Positions 1 through 7,127 of a stretch of 7,127 nucleotides of DNA are shown here, piece after piece. The position numbers and the translations under genes were made by a program. Numbering within the stretch: position 1 is the stretch's first letter; each line of letters opens with the position of its first letter. The DNA lies in assembly GCA_012514255.1 (NCBI GenBank), contig JAAZAP010000278.1:1-7127 (forward strand), given 5' to 3'. The DNA is from Bacteroidales bacterium. Lineage in GTDB: Bacteria; Bacteroidota; Bacteroidia; Bacteroidales; VadinHA17. Under the pieces are notes generated by a model that searched no databases, was not told the origin of the DNA, and saw only the letters and a program-made list of their open reading frames with translations.

Positions 1-2045
1 TAAGGGAGGAGATGCAGCCTGACGGCTGGATGCCACTCGGCTGGACAAATGACAAAGCCACATTCTTCCCGACAGGATCGGCACTGGCAGCCACCTGGAG
101 CCCGAAACTGGCATACGCCTACGGATCCGCGATGGCGAAGGAGGCACGACTGCGGGGCAAGGATATGCTCCTCGGTCCGGCAATCAACATCCAGAGAATA
201 CCCACCGGCGGAAGAACATATGAATACCTCAGCGAAGACCCGTTCCTGAGCTCGCGGCTCTCTGTCGGCTATACGAAGGGCGTACAGGACAACGGCGTGG
301 CCGTCTGCCTTAAACACTACGCCCTGAACAACCAGGAGAATAACCGCGGAACGGTAAACGTGATCGTAGGGGAACGGGCAATGCGCGAGTTCTACCTGCC
401 TCCCTTCAGGGCCGCCGTGGAAGAGGCCGACGCCTACGGGGTAATGGCTGCATATAACAAGGTTGATGGCTGGTGGTGCGCTGAAAATGACATGCTCCTC
501 AACCGGATACTGCGCAACGACTGGGGCTTTGCCGGAATGGTCATCTCCGACTGGGGCGGCACACACAGCACAGTGCATTCAATAAACAACGGGCTCAATG
601 TTGAAATGCCGGATAAAAAATATCTCGGTCAGGCACTGCTTGATTCAGTCAACGCAGGGATAGTTTCCGAAGACATTATTGATCAGCGCGTCCGGGAGAT
701 CCTTCGTGTCAGACTTGCCATAAAACCGGTTCCTGAAGACGAAGCCAATAAAGAGATGACCTCTCAGCCGGCACAGCAGAAAGTTGCATATGATGTAGCC
801 TGCAAATCAATTGTTCTGCTGAAAAATGACGGGGTGTTGCCTCTAAAGCTTGCTGACAAGCCTGTAATTGCGGTTATCGGTGCCAATGCCACACAGAAGA
901 TGGCATCAGGAGGCCTGGGTGCAGGAGTGAAAACACTGTACGAAGTGACCCCGCTGGAGGGATTGACAAAAAAGATTGGCGACAGGGCGGAAATCATATA
1001 CGTCAAAGGATATGAACCGGTACAGTACAACTGGGCTGACAGGTTCGTTAAACGGACGCCTGAGGAACTGGAAAAAACAGAAAAAGCAAAGGAATTGACA
1101 GCACAGAAACTCTCTGATGAAGCTGTCAGGGCAGCTTCTGAGGCAGACCTGGTTCTGTTTGTAGGCGGCAATAATCGGGCCGTGGAAACCGAGGGAGAAG
1201 ACAGGAATGACATATTCCTCCCTTCGGGTCAGGACAAACTGATCACCCGTATTGCCAGAGTGAACCCCAATATCATCACGGTGCTGACAAGCGGCGCCCC
1301 CAACGATCTCACCACGGTCAATTCCCTCTCCAGGGCGTTGCTCATCTCATGGTTCAACGGTTCCGAAGGCGGGAATGCACTGGCCGATATGCTTCTGGGA
1401 GAAATCTCCCCTTCGGGGCGACTGCCGTTCACAATACCTGTAAGGCTTGAAGATTCTCCGGCCTATGCACTTGGCAACTATCCTCAGACTGCCCGGAAAG
1501 CAGATGTTTTTGCAAACCTGGTGACAACCGGTGACACAACTACACATACCGACAAGGAAACGACACAGGAACTGAAGAAGGACCCTGACATAGCATATTA
1601 TTCCGAAGAGTCACTTGTCGGTTACCGTTGGTTCGATACGAAGGAAGTACCGGTGATGTACCCGTTTGGCCACGGTCTCACCTACGCCGCTTTCGAATAT
1701 TCAAATCTGAAAACTGATAAAAAGAAATATGGTCAAAACGATGTGATCCTCATCACATTCAAACTGAAGAACATGGGCGGAATGGCTGCGGATGAAGTCG
1801 TACAGGCATATGTGCACCGCATTGATCCTTCAGTTGAGTGGCCGCAAAAGGAGCTTAAGGCATTTGAAAGAGTAACGCTTGACCCGGGCATAAGCAAAAC
1901 GGTAACCCTTTCAGTCCCCGTTAAGAGTCTCATGTACTGGAACGAGAAGAAGCAGGCATGGGATAATGATCTCTGCAGGATGGAAATCCTGGTAGGCGCA
2001 TCGGCCACAGATATAAGACTTCAGAGAAAGATCAGGCTCAGGTGA
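1..2045 (+). CDS. Glycoside hydrolase family 3 enzyme (beta-glucosidase type), 5'-truncated by window edge
   Basis: Retaining GH3 glycosidase, probably removing terminal beta-linked glucose (or a related sugar) from oligosaccharides, likely in the periplasm. The reading frame is open to the left edge: the codons before the ATG at 12 read R-E-E, matching the DGPxGVREE region of GH3 enzymes, so that ATG is internal and the true start, with any signal peptide, lies outside. Residues below count from that Met. The N-terminal TIM-barrel part shows R62, R68, E75-D76, the K101-H102 pair and the nucleophile D180 in an SDW motif (codon 549-551). The GH3 C-terminal domain runs from about 265 to 490, with E394 in an EGEDR motif (codon 1191-1193) as candidate acid/base. 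PFGHG is at 551-555, and a fibronectin III-like domain fills about 590-665. No frameshift or missing key residue is seen. Family and site calls are firm; the exact sugar specificity (glucosidase, xylosidase or other) is not determined by the sequence. Confidence 0.96.
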   Translation, partial: REEMQPDGWMPLGWTNDKATFFPTGSALAATWSPKLAYAYGSAMAKEARLRGKDMLLGPAINIQRIPTGGRTYEYLSEDPFLSSRLSVGYTKGVQDNGVAVCLKHYALNNQENNRGTVNVIVGERAMREFYLPPFRAAVEEADAYGVMAAYNKVDGWWCAENDMLLNRILRNDWGFAGMVISDWGGTHSTVHSINNGLNVEMPDKKYLGQALLDSVNAGIVSEDIIDQRVREILRVRLAIKPVPEDEANKEMTSQPAQQKVAYDVACKSIVLLKNDGVLPLKLADKPVIAVIGANATQKMASGGLGAGVKTLYEVTPLEGLTKKIGDRAEIIYVKGYEPVQYNWADRFVKRTPEELEKTEKAKELTAQKLSDEAVRAASEADLVLFVGGNNRAVETEGEDRNDIFLPSGQDKLITRIARVNPNIITVLTSGAPNDLTTVNSLSRALLISWFNGSEGGNALADMLLGEISPSGRLPFTIPVRLEDSPAYALGNYPQTARKADVFANLVTTGDTTTHTDKETTQELKKDPDIAYYSEESLVGYRWFDTKEVPVMYPFGHGLTYAAFEYSNLKTDKKKYGQNDVILITFKLKNMGGMAADEVVQAYVHRIDPSVEWPQKELKAFERVTLDPGISKTVTLSVPVKSLMYWNEKKQAWDNDLCRMEILVGASATDIRLQRKIRLR

Positions 2046-2059
2046 TCATTAAAAACCTG

Positions 2060-2075
2060 CCGGGTTTCATCCCGG
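2060..2075 (-). terminator. Short hairpin followed by a T run on the minus strand, possible second terminator
   Basis: CCGGG (2060-2064) and CCCGG (2071-2075) form a perfect 5-bp G+C stem around a 6-nt loop. Read on the minus strand, the stem is followed within a few bases by five T residues (complement of 2051-2055), the arrangement of a weak intrinsic terminator. On the plus strand there is no T run after it, so a role for the GH3 transcript is less likely, although the hairpin could still protect its 3' end. It lies 14 nt after the GH3 stop codon. The call rests only on this geometry; the stem is short. Confidence 0.45.
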
Positions 2076-2076
2076 T

Positions 2077-2127
2077 CTAAAACGAAACAGAGCTCCGGGG
2101 TTGTAATATCACAAACCCGGAACTCTG
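2077..2127 (-). terminator. Intrinsic terminator hairpin of the M16 gene pair
   Basis: Arms 2088-2104 and 2111-2127 form a 17-position stem with two mismatches (C2093 against A2122 and G2100 against A2115) around a 6-nt loop, with a G+C-rich centre. On the minus strand it begins 23 nt after the TAG stop of the M16 lipoprotein gene and is followed at once by a T-rich run, TTTCGTTTT (complement of 2079-2087). This fits a rho-independent terminator for the peptidase operon. The plus-strand side has no T run, so it is only a possible roadblock or 3' stabiliser for the GH3 transcript. The inverted repeat is seen directly; the function is inferred. Confidence 0.7.
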
Positions 2128-2150
2128 CAACCTGGTTACCAGTTATCAAT

Positions 2151-4955
2151 CTATTCCGTCAGCACAGGGTCTCCGAAGCCGACCTTCTTCAAACCCTTCA
2201 TCTGGGTTGCGCCGTCACCGGTCACCACATAGTACATCCTCATCGGATCAATGTACTTCTGAACAGTCTCGTTAACCTGCTCAATTGTGAGTCCCCTCAG
2301 ATAATCCTCCTCCTGCCTGATATAATCCTCAGGTAATCCGTAGAAGGTCATTGTATTGAGCATGCCCAGCTTTGCATCAATGGTCTCAAAACGCAATGCA
2401 TTGGCCTTGAGAAGCGATCCTTTTGTGAAGTCAACCGTCTCCTGGGTTACACCTGCCCGGTATTCAGCCATGATGTCCCTGAAAAGCTCAACTGACTCAA
2501 GGGTAGCATCCGACCTCACCGAGGCATAAGCCCTGAAGGTTCCATAATGCTTCTGCCCGTTGAAGTTGGAGTAAGCCCCGTACGTGAATCCTTTCTCTTC
2601 CCTCAGCACCATGAAGAGCTTCGCACTGGCCCCACCTCCCAACAGGTAATTGGCAACATTCGCCTTGAAATAGTCGGGATGAGACCTGGGAACAGAGATG
2701 TTTCCGATATTGATAACCGACTGCTTTGCACCGGGAATATCAACAAAATGGATTGATGACTTCTCAGGCACAGGGGGGAAGGTCAGCTCCGGCATAACAA
2801 CATCCCTGGCACTCCACCGCTCACCGAGACCCTTCAGGGCCTTATCAACCCTCGCCTGGTCAATGTCGCCAACAATGAGGAAGGTTGCTGCTGACGGAGA
2901 AATGTTCTTCTCATAGAATCCCTTAAGATCATCCATGGTGATTGTCTCAACGCTCTCCACAGTCCCGCTGGCATCTGTTGAAAGGATGTTGTCTGCTCCC
3001 AGTACTATCTTGTTGAATGCCGCACTCGCCACATAGCTGGGATCAGCCAGGTTCCTCTTCAGATTGTTAATGGTGCGGGTCTTGTTCAGCGAGAACTGCT
3101 CCTCATCCCAGCGGGGCTCAAGGAGCATCTCTTCAACCAGAGCAAGCGTCTTCTCAAAATTGCGTGAGAGAGTGTTTGCCGAGATGGTGATCCTCTCATC
3201 ACTGCACCCGACATTTATTATTGCCCCCAGGAGCTGGATTTCCTCCTCAAGCTCTTCGGGAGTCCGGTTTTCAGTGCCCTCGTTAAGCATCTGGGCAGTG
3301 AAGCGGGCAACACCGGGTTTGGCAGGATCATCAAGCAGATGTCCGCCTTCAATGACAATTGAATATGTAAGCAGCGGCAGCTCACGCTGGCTGATGCCGA
3401 ATATCTTCATACCATTGGCTGCCTCAGACTTCCATATCTCAGGTATGGTGACTGAGGGATCCGGTCCCGGTACAGGAGGAACAGAGCGGTCGAAGCTGCT
3501 CGGGGTCTTCTCTATTACCTCCTCTACACCTGCAACAATCTCCATCTGTGTTGCCTTCGTTATATCCTCCTCAACAATCCCGGCATCAACAGAGCCCGCG
3601 GCAACAAGTTCAGTCTGTCCTCTCGGAACAAAGCTGGTTGCAACATAATTCTTGCCCTTGATATAACGGTTGTAGACATCCCAGACATCATCAGCTGTTA
3701 CCTGCCTCTGCATCTCCAGCTCCTCAAGCATAAATTCAGGCGATCCGGTAAACTCAGTGTACAGTGCAAGCATGAATCCCTTGTACATCACGCTGCTCAT
3801 CATCAGGTAAAAATTCCTCTCTATGCCTGCTTTTATTCTCTCCAGGTCCCTCTCGGTGAACTTTTCAGTTTCGAACCTTTCAAATGCCTCAAAAACAGCC
3901 TTCTCAACTTCATCCAGACTGGTGGATGGGTTTGCAGTCACATTAATCTGCATCTGCCCGGCAATTTCCTGCGACTGGTTATAAACCCTGACATTGGAGG
4001 TCAGCTGCTTCTCCTTCACAAGCACCTTGTAGAGCGGAGATTTTTTACCCACGCCCAGAAGCTGGGCAAGAACATCAAGTGCATATGAATCTTTAGTAAA
4101 CTGCTGTGCTACCGGGTAGACCATTGTGAACTGCGGTGCCCGGGCAAATGCGTCTTCATGGTAGAGCTTCTTCGTCTCTGCCAGGGTGACGGTCATCGGT
4201 TCGGGATCTTTTAACTCCTCTCCCGCGGGTATCTCCCCAAAGTACTTATCTATCAGCGCCTTGACCTCTTCATTATCAAAGTCGCCTGACACAACCAGGG
4301 TTGCATTATTGGGAATATAGAACTTCTTGTGAAACTCCTTCACATCATCCACAGTAGCATTTGCCAGGTCCTCCATCTCTCCTATCACGTCCCAGCTGTA
4401 GGGATGACCTTCGGGATAAAGGCTCTTCAGGATGACGGCATCGGTATGGCCGTACGGTCTGTTGTCAACTCCCTGCCGCTTCTCATTTTGAACAACATTT
4501 TGCTGCAAAGCGAAAGATTGTGGGGTGACTGTATTGCGAAGGAATCCCATACGGTCCGACTCGAGCCACATGGCCAGCTCAAGGGCATTCTTCGGTATCA
4601 GCTCGAAATAGATGGTCTGATCGAAGCTGGTGCCGCCGTTCATGTCTCCCCCGGCACCCTCGATATACCTGAAGCATTCGTCTTCGCCAACATTCTCCGA
4701 ACGCTGGAACATCATATGCTCAAACAGGTGGGCAAACCCGGTCTTGCCAGGGACCTCCCGGGCTGAGCCTACATGGTAAAGAATCACCAGCGAGGCGATT
4801 GGATCTGACTTATCCTCATTGAGTACTACAGTCAGGCCGTTGTCCAGCTTGTATGTCTCGTGCGGGACAGTAAGCTTTGTTTTCTCTTTTCCACCACATC
4901 CTGCCAGCAGGAGCAGCGAAACCAATAAAGTAAATGAAACAAGTTTTTTCATCAT
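2151..4955 (-). CDS. M16 family zinc metallopeptidase, lipoprotein, full length (934 aa)
   Basis: Envelope peptidase of the insulinase/pitrilysin family, which cuts peptides inside a closed chamber. The N-terminus has K3-K4, a hydrophobic stretch and a lipobox LAGC with C20, so it should be a lipid-anchored protein facing the periplasm or cell surface. The four-domain layout is complete: catalytic M16 domain about 30-195, M16_C about 200-390, a linker about 430-510, a degenerate M16 domain about 510-650, and a second M16_C about 670-870. The zinc site is H76-L-F-E79-H80 (codons 4716-4730) with E158 in NEKR as third ligand, so the enzyme should be active. R785 and Y792 keep the spacing of the conserved Arg/Tyr pair of insulin-degrading enzyme (R824/Y831). 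The second half lacks HxxEH (AQMLNEG near 555), as is usual. Two ATGs stand in tandem (4955 and 4952) with no Shine-Dalgarno; either could be used. It begins 7 nt after the upstream paralogue. The natural substrate is unknown. Confidence 0.96.
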   Translation of the reverse strand: MMKKLVSFTLLVSLLLLAGCGGKEKTKLTVPHETYKLDNGLTVVLNEDKSDPIASLVILYHVGSAREVPGKTGFAHLFEHMMFQRSENVGEDECFRYIEGAGGDMNGGTSFDQTIYFELIPKNALELAMWLESDRMGFLRNTVTPQSFALQQNVVQNEKRQGVDNRPYGHTDAVILKSLYPEGHPYSWDVIGEMEDLANATVDDVKEFHKKFYIPNNATLVVSGDFDNEEVKALIDKYFGEIPAGEELKDPEPMTVTLAETKKLYHEDAFARAPQFTMVYPVAQQFTKDSYALDVLAQLLGVGKKSPLYKVLVKEKQLTSNVRVYNQSQEIAGQMQINVTANPSTSLDEVEKAVFEAFERFETEKFTERDLERIKAGIERNFYLMMSSVMYKGFMLALYTEFTGSPEFMLEELEMQRQVTADDVWDVYNRYIKGKNYVATSFVPRGQTELVAAGSVDAGIVEEDITKATQMEIVAGVEEVIEKTPSSFDRSVPPVPGPDPSVTIPEIWKSEAANGMKIFGISQRELPLLTYSIVIEGGHLLDDPAKPGVARFTAQMLNEGTENRTPEELEEEIQLLGAIINVGCSDERITISANTLSRNFEKTLALVEEMLLEPRWDEEQFSLNKTRTINNLKRNLADPSYVASAAFNKIVLGADNILSTDASGTVESVETITMDDLKGFYEKNISPSAATFLIVGDIDQARVDKALKGLGERWSARDVVMPELTFPPVPEKSSIHFVDIPGAKQSVINIGNISVPRSHPDYFKANVANYLLGGGASAKLFMVLREEKGFTYGAYSNFNGQKHYGTFRAYASVRSDATLESVELFRDIMAEYRAGVTQETVDFTKGSLLKANALRFETIDAKLGMLNTMTFYGLPEDYIRQEEDYLRGLTIEQVNETVQKYIDPMRMYYVVTGDGATQMKGLKKVGFGDPVLTE
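4896..4955 (-). other. Lipoprotein signal peptide with lipobox
   Basis: The first 20 codons of the M16 gene give two Met, two Lys, a hydrophobic core rich in Leu, Val and Phe, and then L-A-G-C, with the lipidated Cys at residue 20 (codon 4896-4898). After the Cys come G-G-K-E-K. This lacks the acidic run known as the lipoprotein export signal of some Bacteroidota, so display on the outside of the cell is not supported, though not excluded. Signal peptidase II processing is inferred from the motif. Confidence 0.9.
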
Positions 4956-4962
4956 GGCAGAG

Positions 4963-7127
4963 TTATTTTATCAGGACCGGTTCTCCAAACCCTAGTTTTT
5001 TCATCTCCTTCAGCTGTGTTGCTCCGTCGCCGGCAACAACATAATACATTCTCATCGGGTCAATATATTTCTGCACCATCGTGTTGACTTCGTCAACGGT
5101 CAGCTGTTTCACATAATTCTCTTCCTGAGCTATGTAGTCTTCATGAAGCCCGTAGGTGCTCATGGTGTTGAGCATTCCCATCAGGGCCCTCTGTGTTTCG
5201 AACCGCAGAGCATTGCCCTTGAGAAGTGCATTCTTTGTAAAGTCTACATCTTCCTGTGTTACACCTTCCCTGTATCGTGCCATGAGGTCCCTGAATATCT
5301 CCACTGACTCAAGTGTGGCTGTTGACCTCACTGCCGAACTGGCAACAAAGGTGCCGTAATTCTTCAGGGCGTTGAAGCCCGTGCGGGCGCCATAGGTGAA
5401 ACCCTTCTCCTCCCTGAGCACAAGATTAACGTACCCGTTGAATGACCCTCCAAGCTTATAGTTGGCAACATATGCCGGATAGTAGTCGGGATGGCTCCTG
5501 GGAATTGCAGGCGCTCCTATGAATATGTTCGACTGCTTGGCGTCGGGAATATTGACAAAATAAACCGCCGGTTTCTCCGGTACAGGAACAGGAGCTATTT
5601 GCGGAATCTGTACCTCTTTCGGGCTCCAGCGGGTGTCAAGTGATGAAAGAGCCTTCTCCACCCTTGCCTGTTCTACATCACCAACGACAAGGAAACGTGT
5701 AACTGAGGGAGAGAAATTCTTTTCATAGAAAGCCTTCAACTGCTCCATGGTCATTGCCTTTACACTCTCAGGAGTACCCGACACATCTGTGGAATAGATA
5801 TTTTCTTCACCGAGTATGAGTTTGTTGAGTGCCATCGATCCGAGATAGGTAGGATCGATAGAGCTTCTTCTCAGGCCGTTGAGGGTGCGGGTACGCACCA
5901 GCTCAAATGCAGCGGAATCCCAGCGCGGCTCAAGAAGCATCTCCTCAACCAGTGCCAGTGTTTTCTCAAAATTCCGGGCCAGCGTGTTTACGCTGACAGT
6001 TATATCCTCATCATCAGCCGACACACGGATCATGGCACCCAGAAGCTCGATCTCCTCCTCAAGCTCCTCCGGGGTCCTGTTCTTCGTTCCCTCATTGAGC
6101 ATTGCTGCCAGCATACTGGCAACACCGGGGGCATTGAAGTCGTCAAGCATATGCCCACCCTCAATAACAACATTGTATTGCACGAGAGGCACCTCCGAAT
6201 GCTTTATCCCAAAGATATTCATGCCGTTGGCCAACGATGACTTCCATATCGCAGGAACGTTGACGGAGACATCGGGACCCAGCGGCGGCTGCACTGAACG
6301 GTCAAACGAAGTGGGAGTCTTCTTGATCTCTTCTGCAGCACCACCTTCAATCTTCACTTCGGTGGCAGTGAGTACGTTCTCTTCAACAATACCCGCATCA
6401 ACACTGCCTTCGGAAGCCAGCTCCACCTTGCCCCTTGGCACGAAGCTGGTAGCCACAAAATTCTTTCCCTTGATGTACTTATCATAAACTCGTTTTACAT
6501 CATCAACAGTTACGGCTTTCATGGCTTCCATGTCCTTCCGGTAGAATGCGGGGTCACCGGCATACATGTTATATTCTGCAAGCTGCTTCGACTTGCCGTC
6601 GATGCTGCTGATCATGTTGTAAAAACGGGTCTCCTGCCCTGCTTTTACCTTCTCCAGGTCTCTTTCGGTAAATCCTTCAGCCTCAAAACGCTCAAAGGCT
6701 TCAAAGATGGCTTTCTCTACATCAGTAAGTGATACGCCTGGGTTGGCGCTGACAGATATGCGGAAGGTGCCGGCAAGCAATTGTGCCATGTTATAGGCGC
6801 CCACCCTGGAGGTGAGCTTCTTCTCCTTTACAAGCACATTGTACATCGGCGACTTCTTGCCTCCGGCAAGAATATCACTTAGCGCCGTAAGTGCATATGC
6901 ATCCGGATTATACATCTCTACAGTAGGGAATGCCATTGTATACTGGGCCGTATTGGCGAAGTTATCCTCATGATAAAGTCTCTTCGTCTCTGCCAACGTC
7001 ACAGGCATGGGATTCATCTTCTCAACGTCAGCACCCGCTGGTATCTCCCCGAAGTATTTCTCAACAAGAGCTTTCACTTCTTCCGGATTGAAGTCGCCCG
7101 CAATTGACAGTGTGGCATTATTGGGTA
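4963..7127 (-). CDS. M16 family metallopeptidase paralogue, N-terminus outside the window
   Basis: Second insulinase/pitrilysin-family protein, upstream of the lipoprotein copy in the same transcription unit (TAA at 4963-4965, then 7 nt to the next ATG). The frame stays open to the right edge. A GTG at 7077 is an internal valine, because the codons before it read P-N-N-A-T-L-S-I-A-G-D-F-N-P-E-E and align with residues 215-230 of the neighbour. The visible 720 residues match residues 215-934 of the neighbour with the same total length and, by eye, well over half identical (32 of the first 50 from the GTG valine). Seen here are the first M16_C domain, the linker, the degenerate second M16 domain (AAMLNEG, no HxxEH) and the last M16_C domain with the conserved Arg/Tyr pair (Arg codon 5413-5415, Tyr seven residues on). 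About 214 residues, including any signal peptide and the zinc motif, are missing, so activity cannot be judged. Confidence 0.95.
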   Translation of the reverse strand, partial: PNNATLSIAGDFNPEEVKALVEKYFGEIPAGADVEKMNPMPVTLAETKRLYHEDNFANTAQYTMAFPTVEMYNPDAYALTALSDILAGGKKSPMYNVLVKEKKLTSRVGAYNMAQLLAGTFRISVSANPGVSLTDVEKAIFEAFERFEAEGFTERDLEKVKAGQETRFYNMISSIDGKSKQLAEYNMYAGDPAFYRKDMEAMKAVTVDDVKRVYDKYIKGKNFVATSFVPRGKVELASEGSVDAGIVEENVLTATEVKIEGGAAEEIKKTPTSFDRSVQPPLGPDVSVNVPAIWKSSLANGMNIFGIKHSEVPLVQYNVVIEGGHMLDDFNAPGVASMLAAMLNEGTKNRTPEELEEEIELLGAMIRVSADDEDITVSVNTLARNFEKTLALVEEMLLEPRWDSAAFELVRTRTLNGLRRSSIDPTYLGSMALNKLILGEENIYSTDVSGTPESVKAMTMEQLKAFYEKNFSPSVTRFLVVGDVEQARVEKALSSLDTRWSPKEVQIPQIAPVPVPEKPAVYFVNIPDAKQSNIFIGAPAIPRSHPDYYPAYVANYKLGGSFNGYVNLVLREEKGFTYGARTGFNALKNYGTFVASSAVRSTATLESVEIFRDLMARYREGVTQEDVDFTKNALLKGNALRFETQRALMGMLNTMSTYGLHEDYIAQEENYVKQLTVDEVNTMVQKYIDPMRMYYVVAGDGATQLKEMKKLGFGEPVLIK

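Noticed and set aside
12..14. ATG as the start of the GH3 gene, with a purine-rich GGGAGGAG just before it resembling a Shine-Dalgarno
   Set aside because: The GAG GAG codons fit the conserved GVREE residues of GH3 enzymes, and a start here would drop part of the catalytic barrel, so it is an internal methionine.
764..1213. Minus-strand open frame of 149 codons opposite the GH3 gene
   Set aside because: It overlaps the well-conserved GH3 C-terminal domain, has shadow-like composition and no recognisable motif.
2132..2142. Odd-centred palindrome CTGGT-T-ACCAG just after the M16 stop codon
   Set aside because: A 1-nt loop cannot form a hairpin and no matching second site is seen. It is probably chance, though an operator cannot be ruled out.
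3064..3648. Long plus-strand open frame of 194 codons opposite the M16 lipoprotein gene
   Set aside because: It is the complement of a strongly conserved coding region and is serine-rich in the way expected when Glu, Ala and Leu codons are read backwards. It has no recognisable domain.
4956..4962. Possible promoter between the two M16 genes
   Set aside because: The gap is only 7 nt and no Bacteroidota-type TTTG / TAnnTTTG pair was noticed just upstream; co-transcription explains the layout.
5879..6487. Long plus-strand open frame of 202 codons opposite the second M16 gene, at the same aligned place as the one in the first copy
   Set aside because: Its recurrence in both copies follows from their shared protein sequence. 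It has the same serine-rich shadow composition and no independent sign of being coding.
7075..7077. GTG as the start of the upstream M16 gene
   Set aside because: The frame continues to the window edge, and the codons before it align residue by residue with the neighbouring paralogue.

Overview
The window looks like an ordinary chromosomal stretch from a member of the Bacteroidota, probably an anaerobic or environmental Bacteroidales-type organism. This is an inference from three things: the style of the glycoside hydrolase 3 enzyme, a long lipoprotein-type M16 metallopeptidase next to a paralogue, and the lack of a Shine-Dalgarno sequence before the one true start codon that can be seen. Base composition is balanced (close to half G+C by eye). 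No RNA gene, CRISPR array, insertion sequence or phage gene was recognised.

Layout. Positions 1-2045 (+ strand) hold most of a GH3 beta-glucosidase-type enzyme whose N-terminus lies before the window. Positions 2046-2150 are a short gap between convergent genes, containing two hairpins that look like tandem terminators for the minus-strand genes. Positions 2151-4955 (- strand) encode a complete 934-residue M16 zinc metallopeptidase with a lipoprotein signal and an intact HxxEH...E site. Positions 4963-7127 (- strand) encode the C-terminal 720 residues of a second M16 peptidase that runs off the right edge. The two M16 genes are separated by 7 nt, are transcribed right to left, and are clearly paralogues: the shared part is 720 residues in each.

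How the genes work together. The M16 pair is almost certainly one transcription unit, with the partial gene upstream and the lipoprotein gene last. The two products probably act as related envelope peptidases, possibly as partners, since M16 proteins often work as pairs of active and inactive subunits. Whether the upstream copy is catalytic cannot be told, because its HxxEH region is outside the window. The GH3 enzyme is transcribed towards them and shares no visible regulation with them; it most likely releases glucose or a related sugar from beta-linked oligosaccharides in the periplasm. I found no convincing novel system. The most interesting points are the tandem M16 duplication and the local divergence of the two copies in a segment expected to line the substrate chamber.
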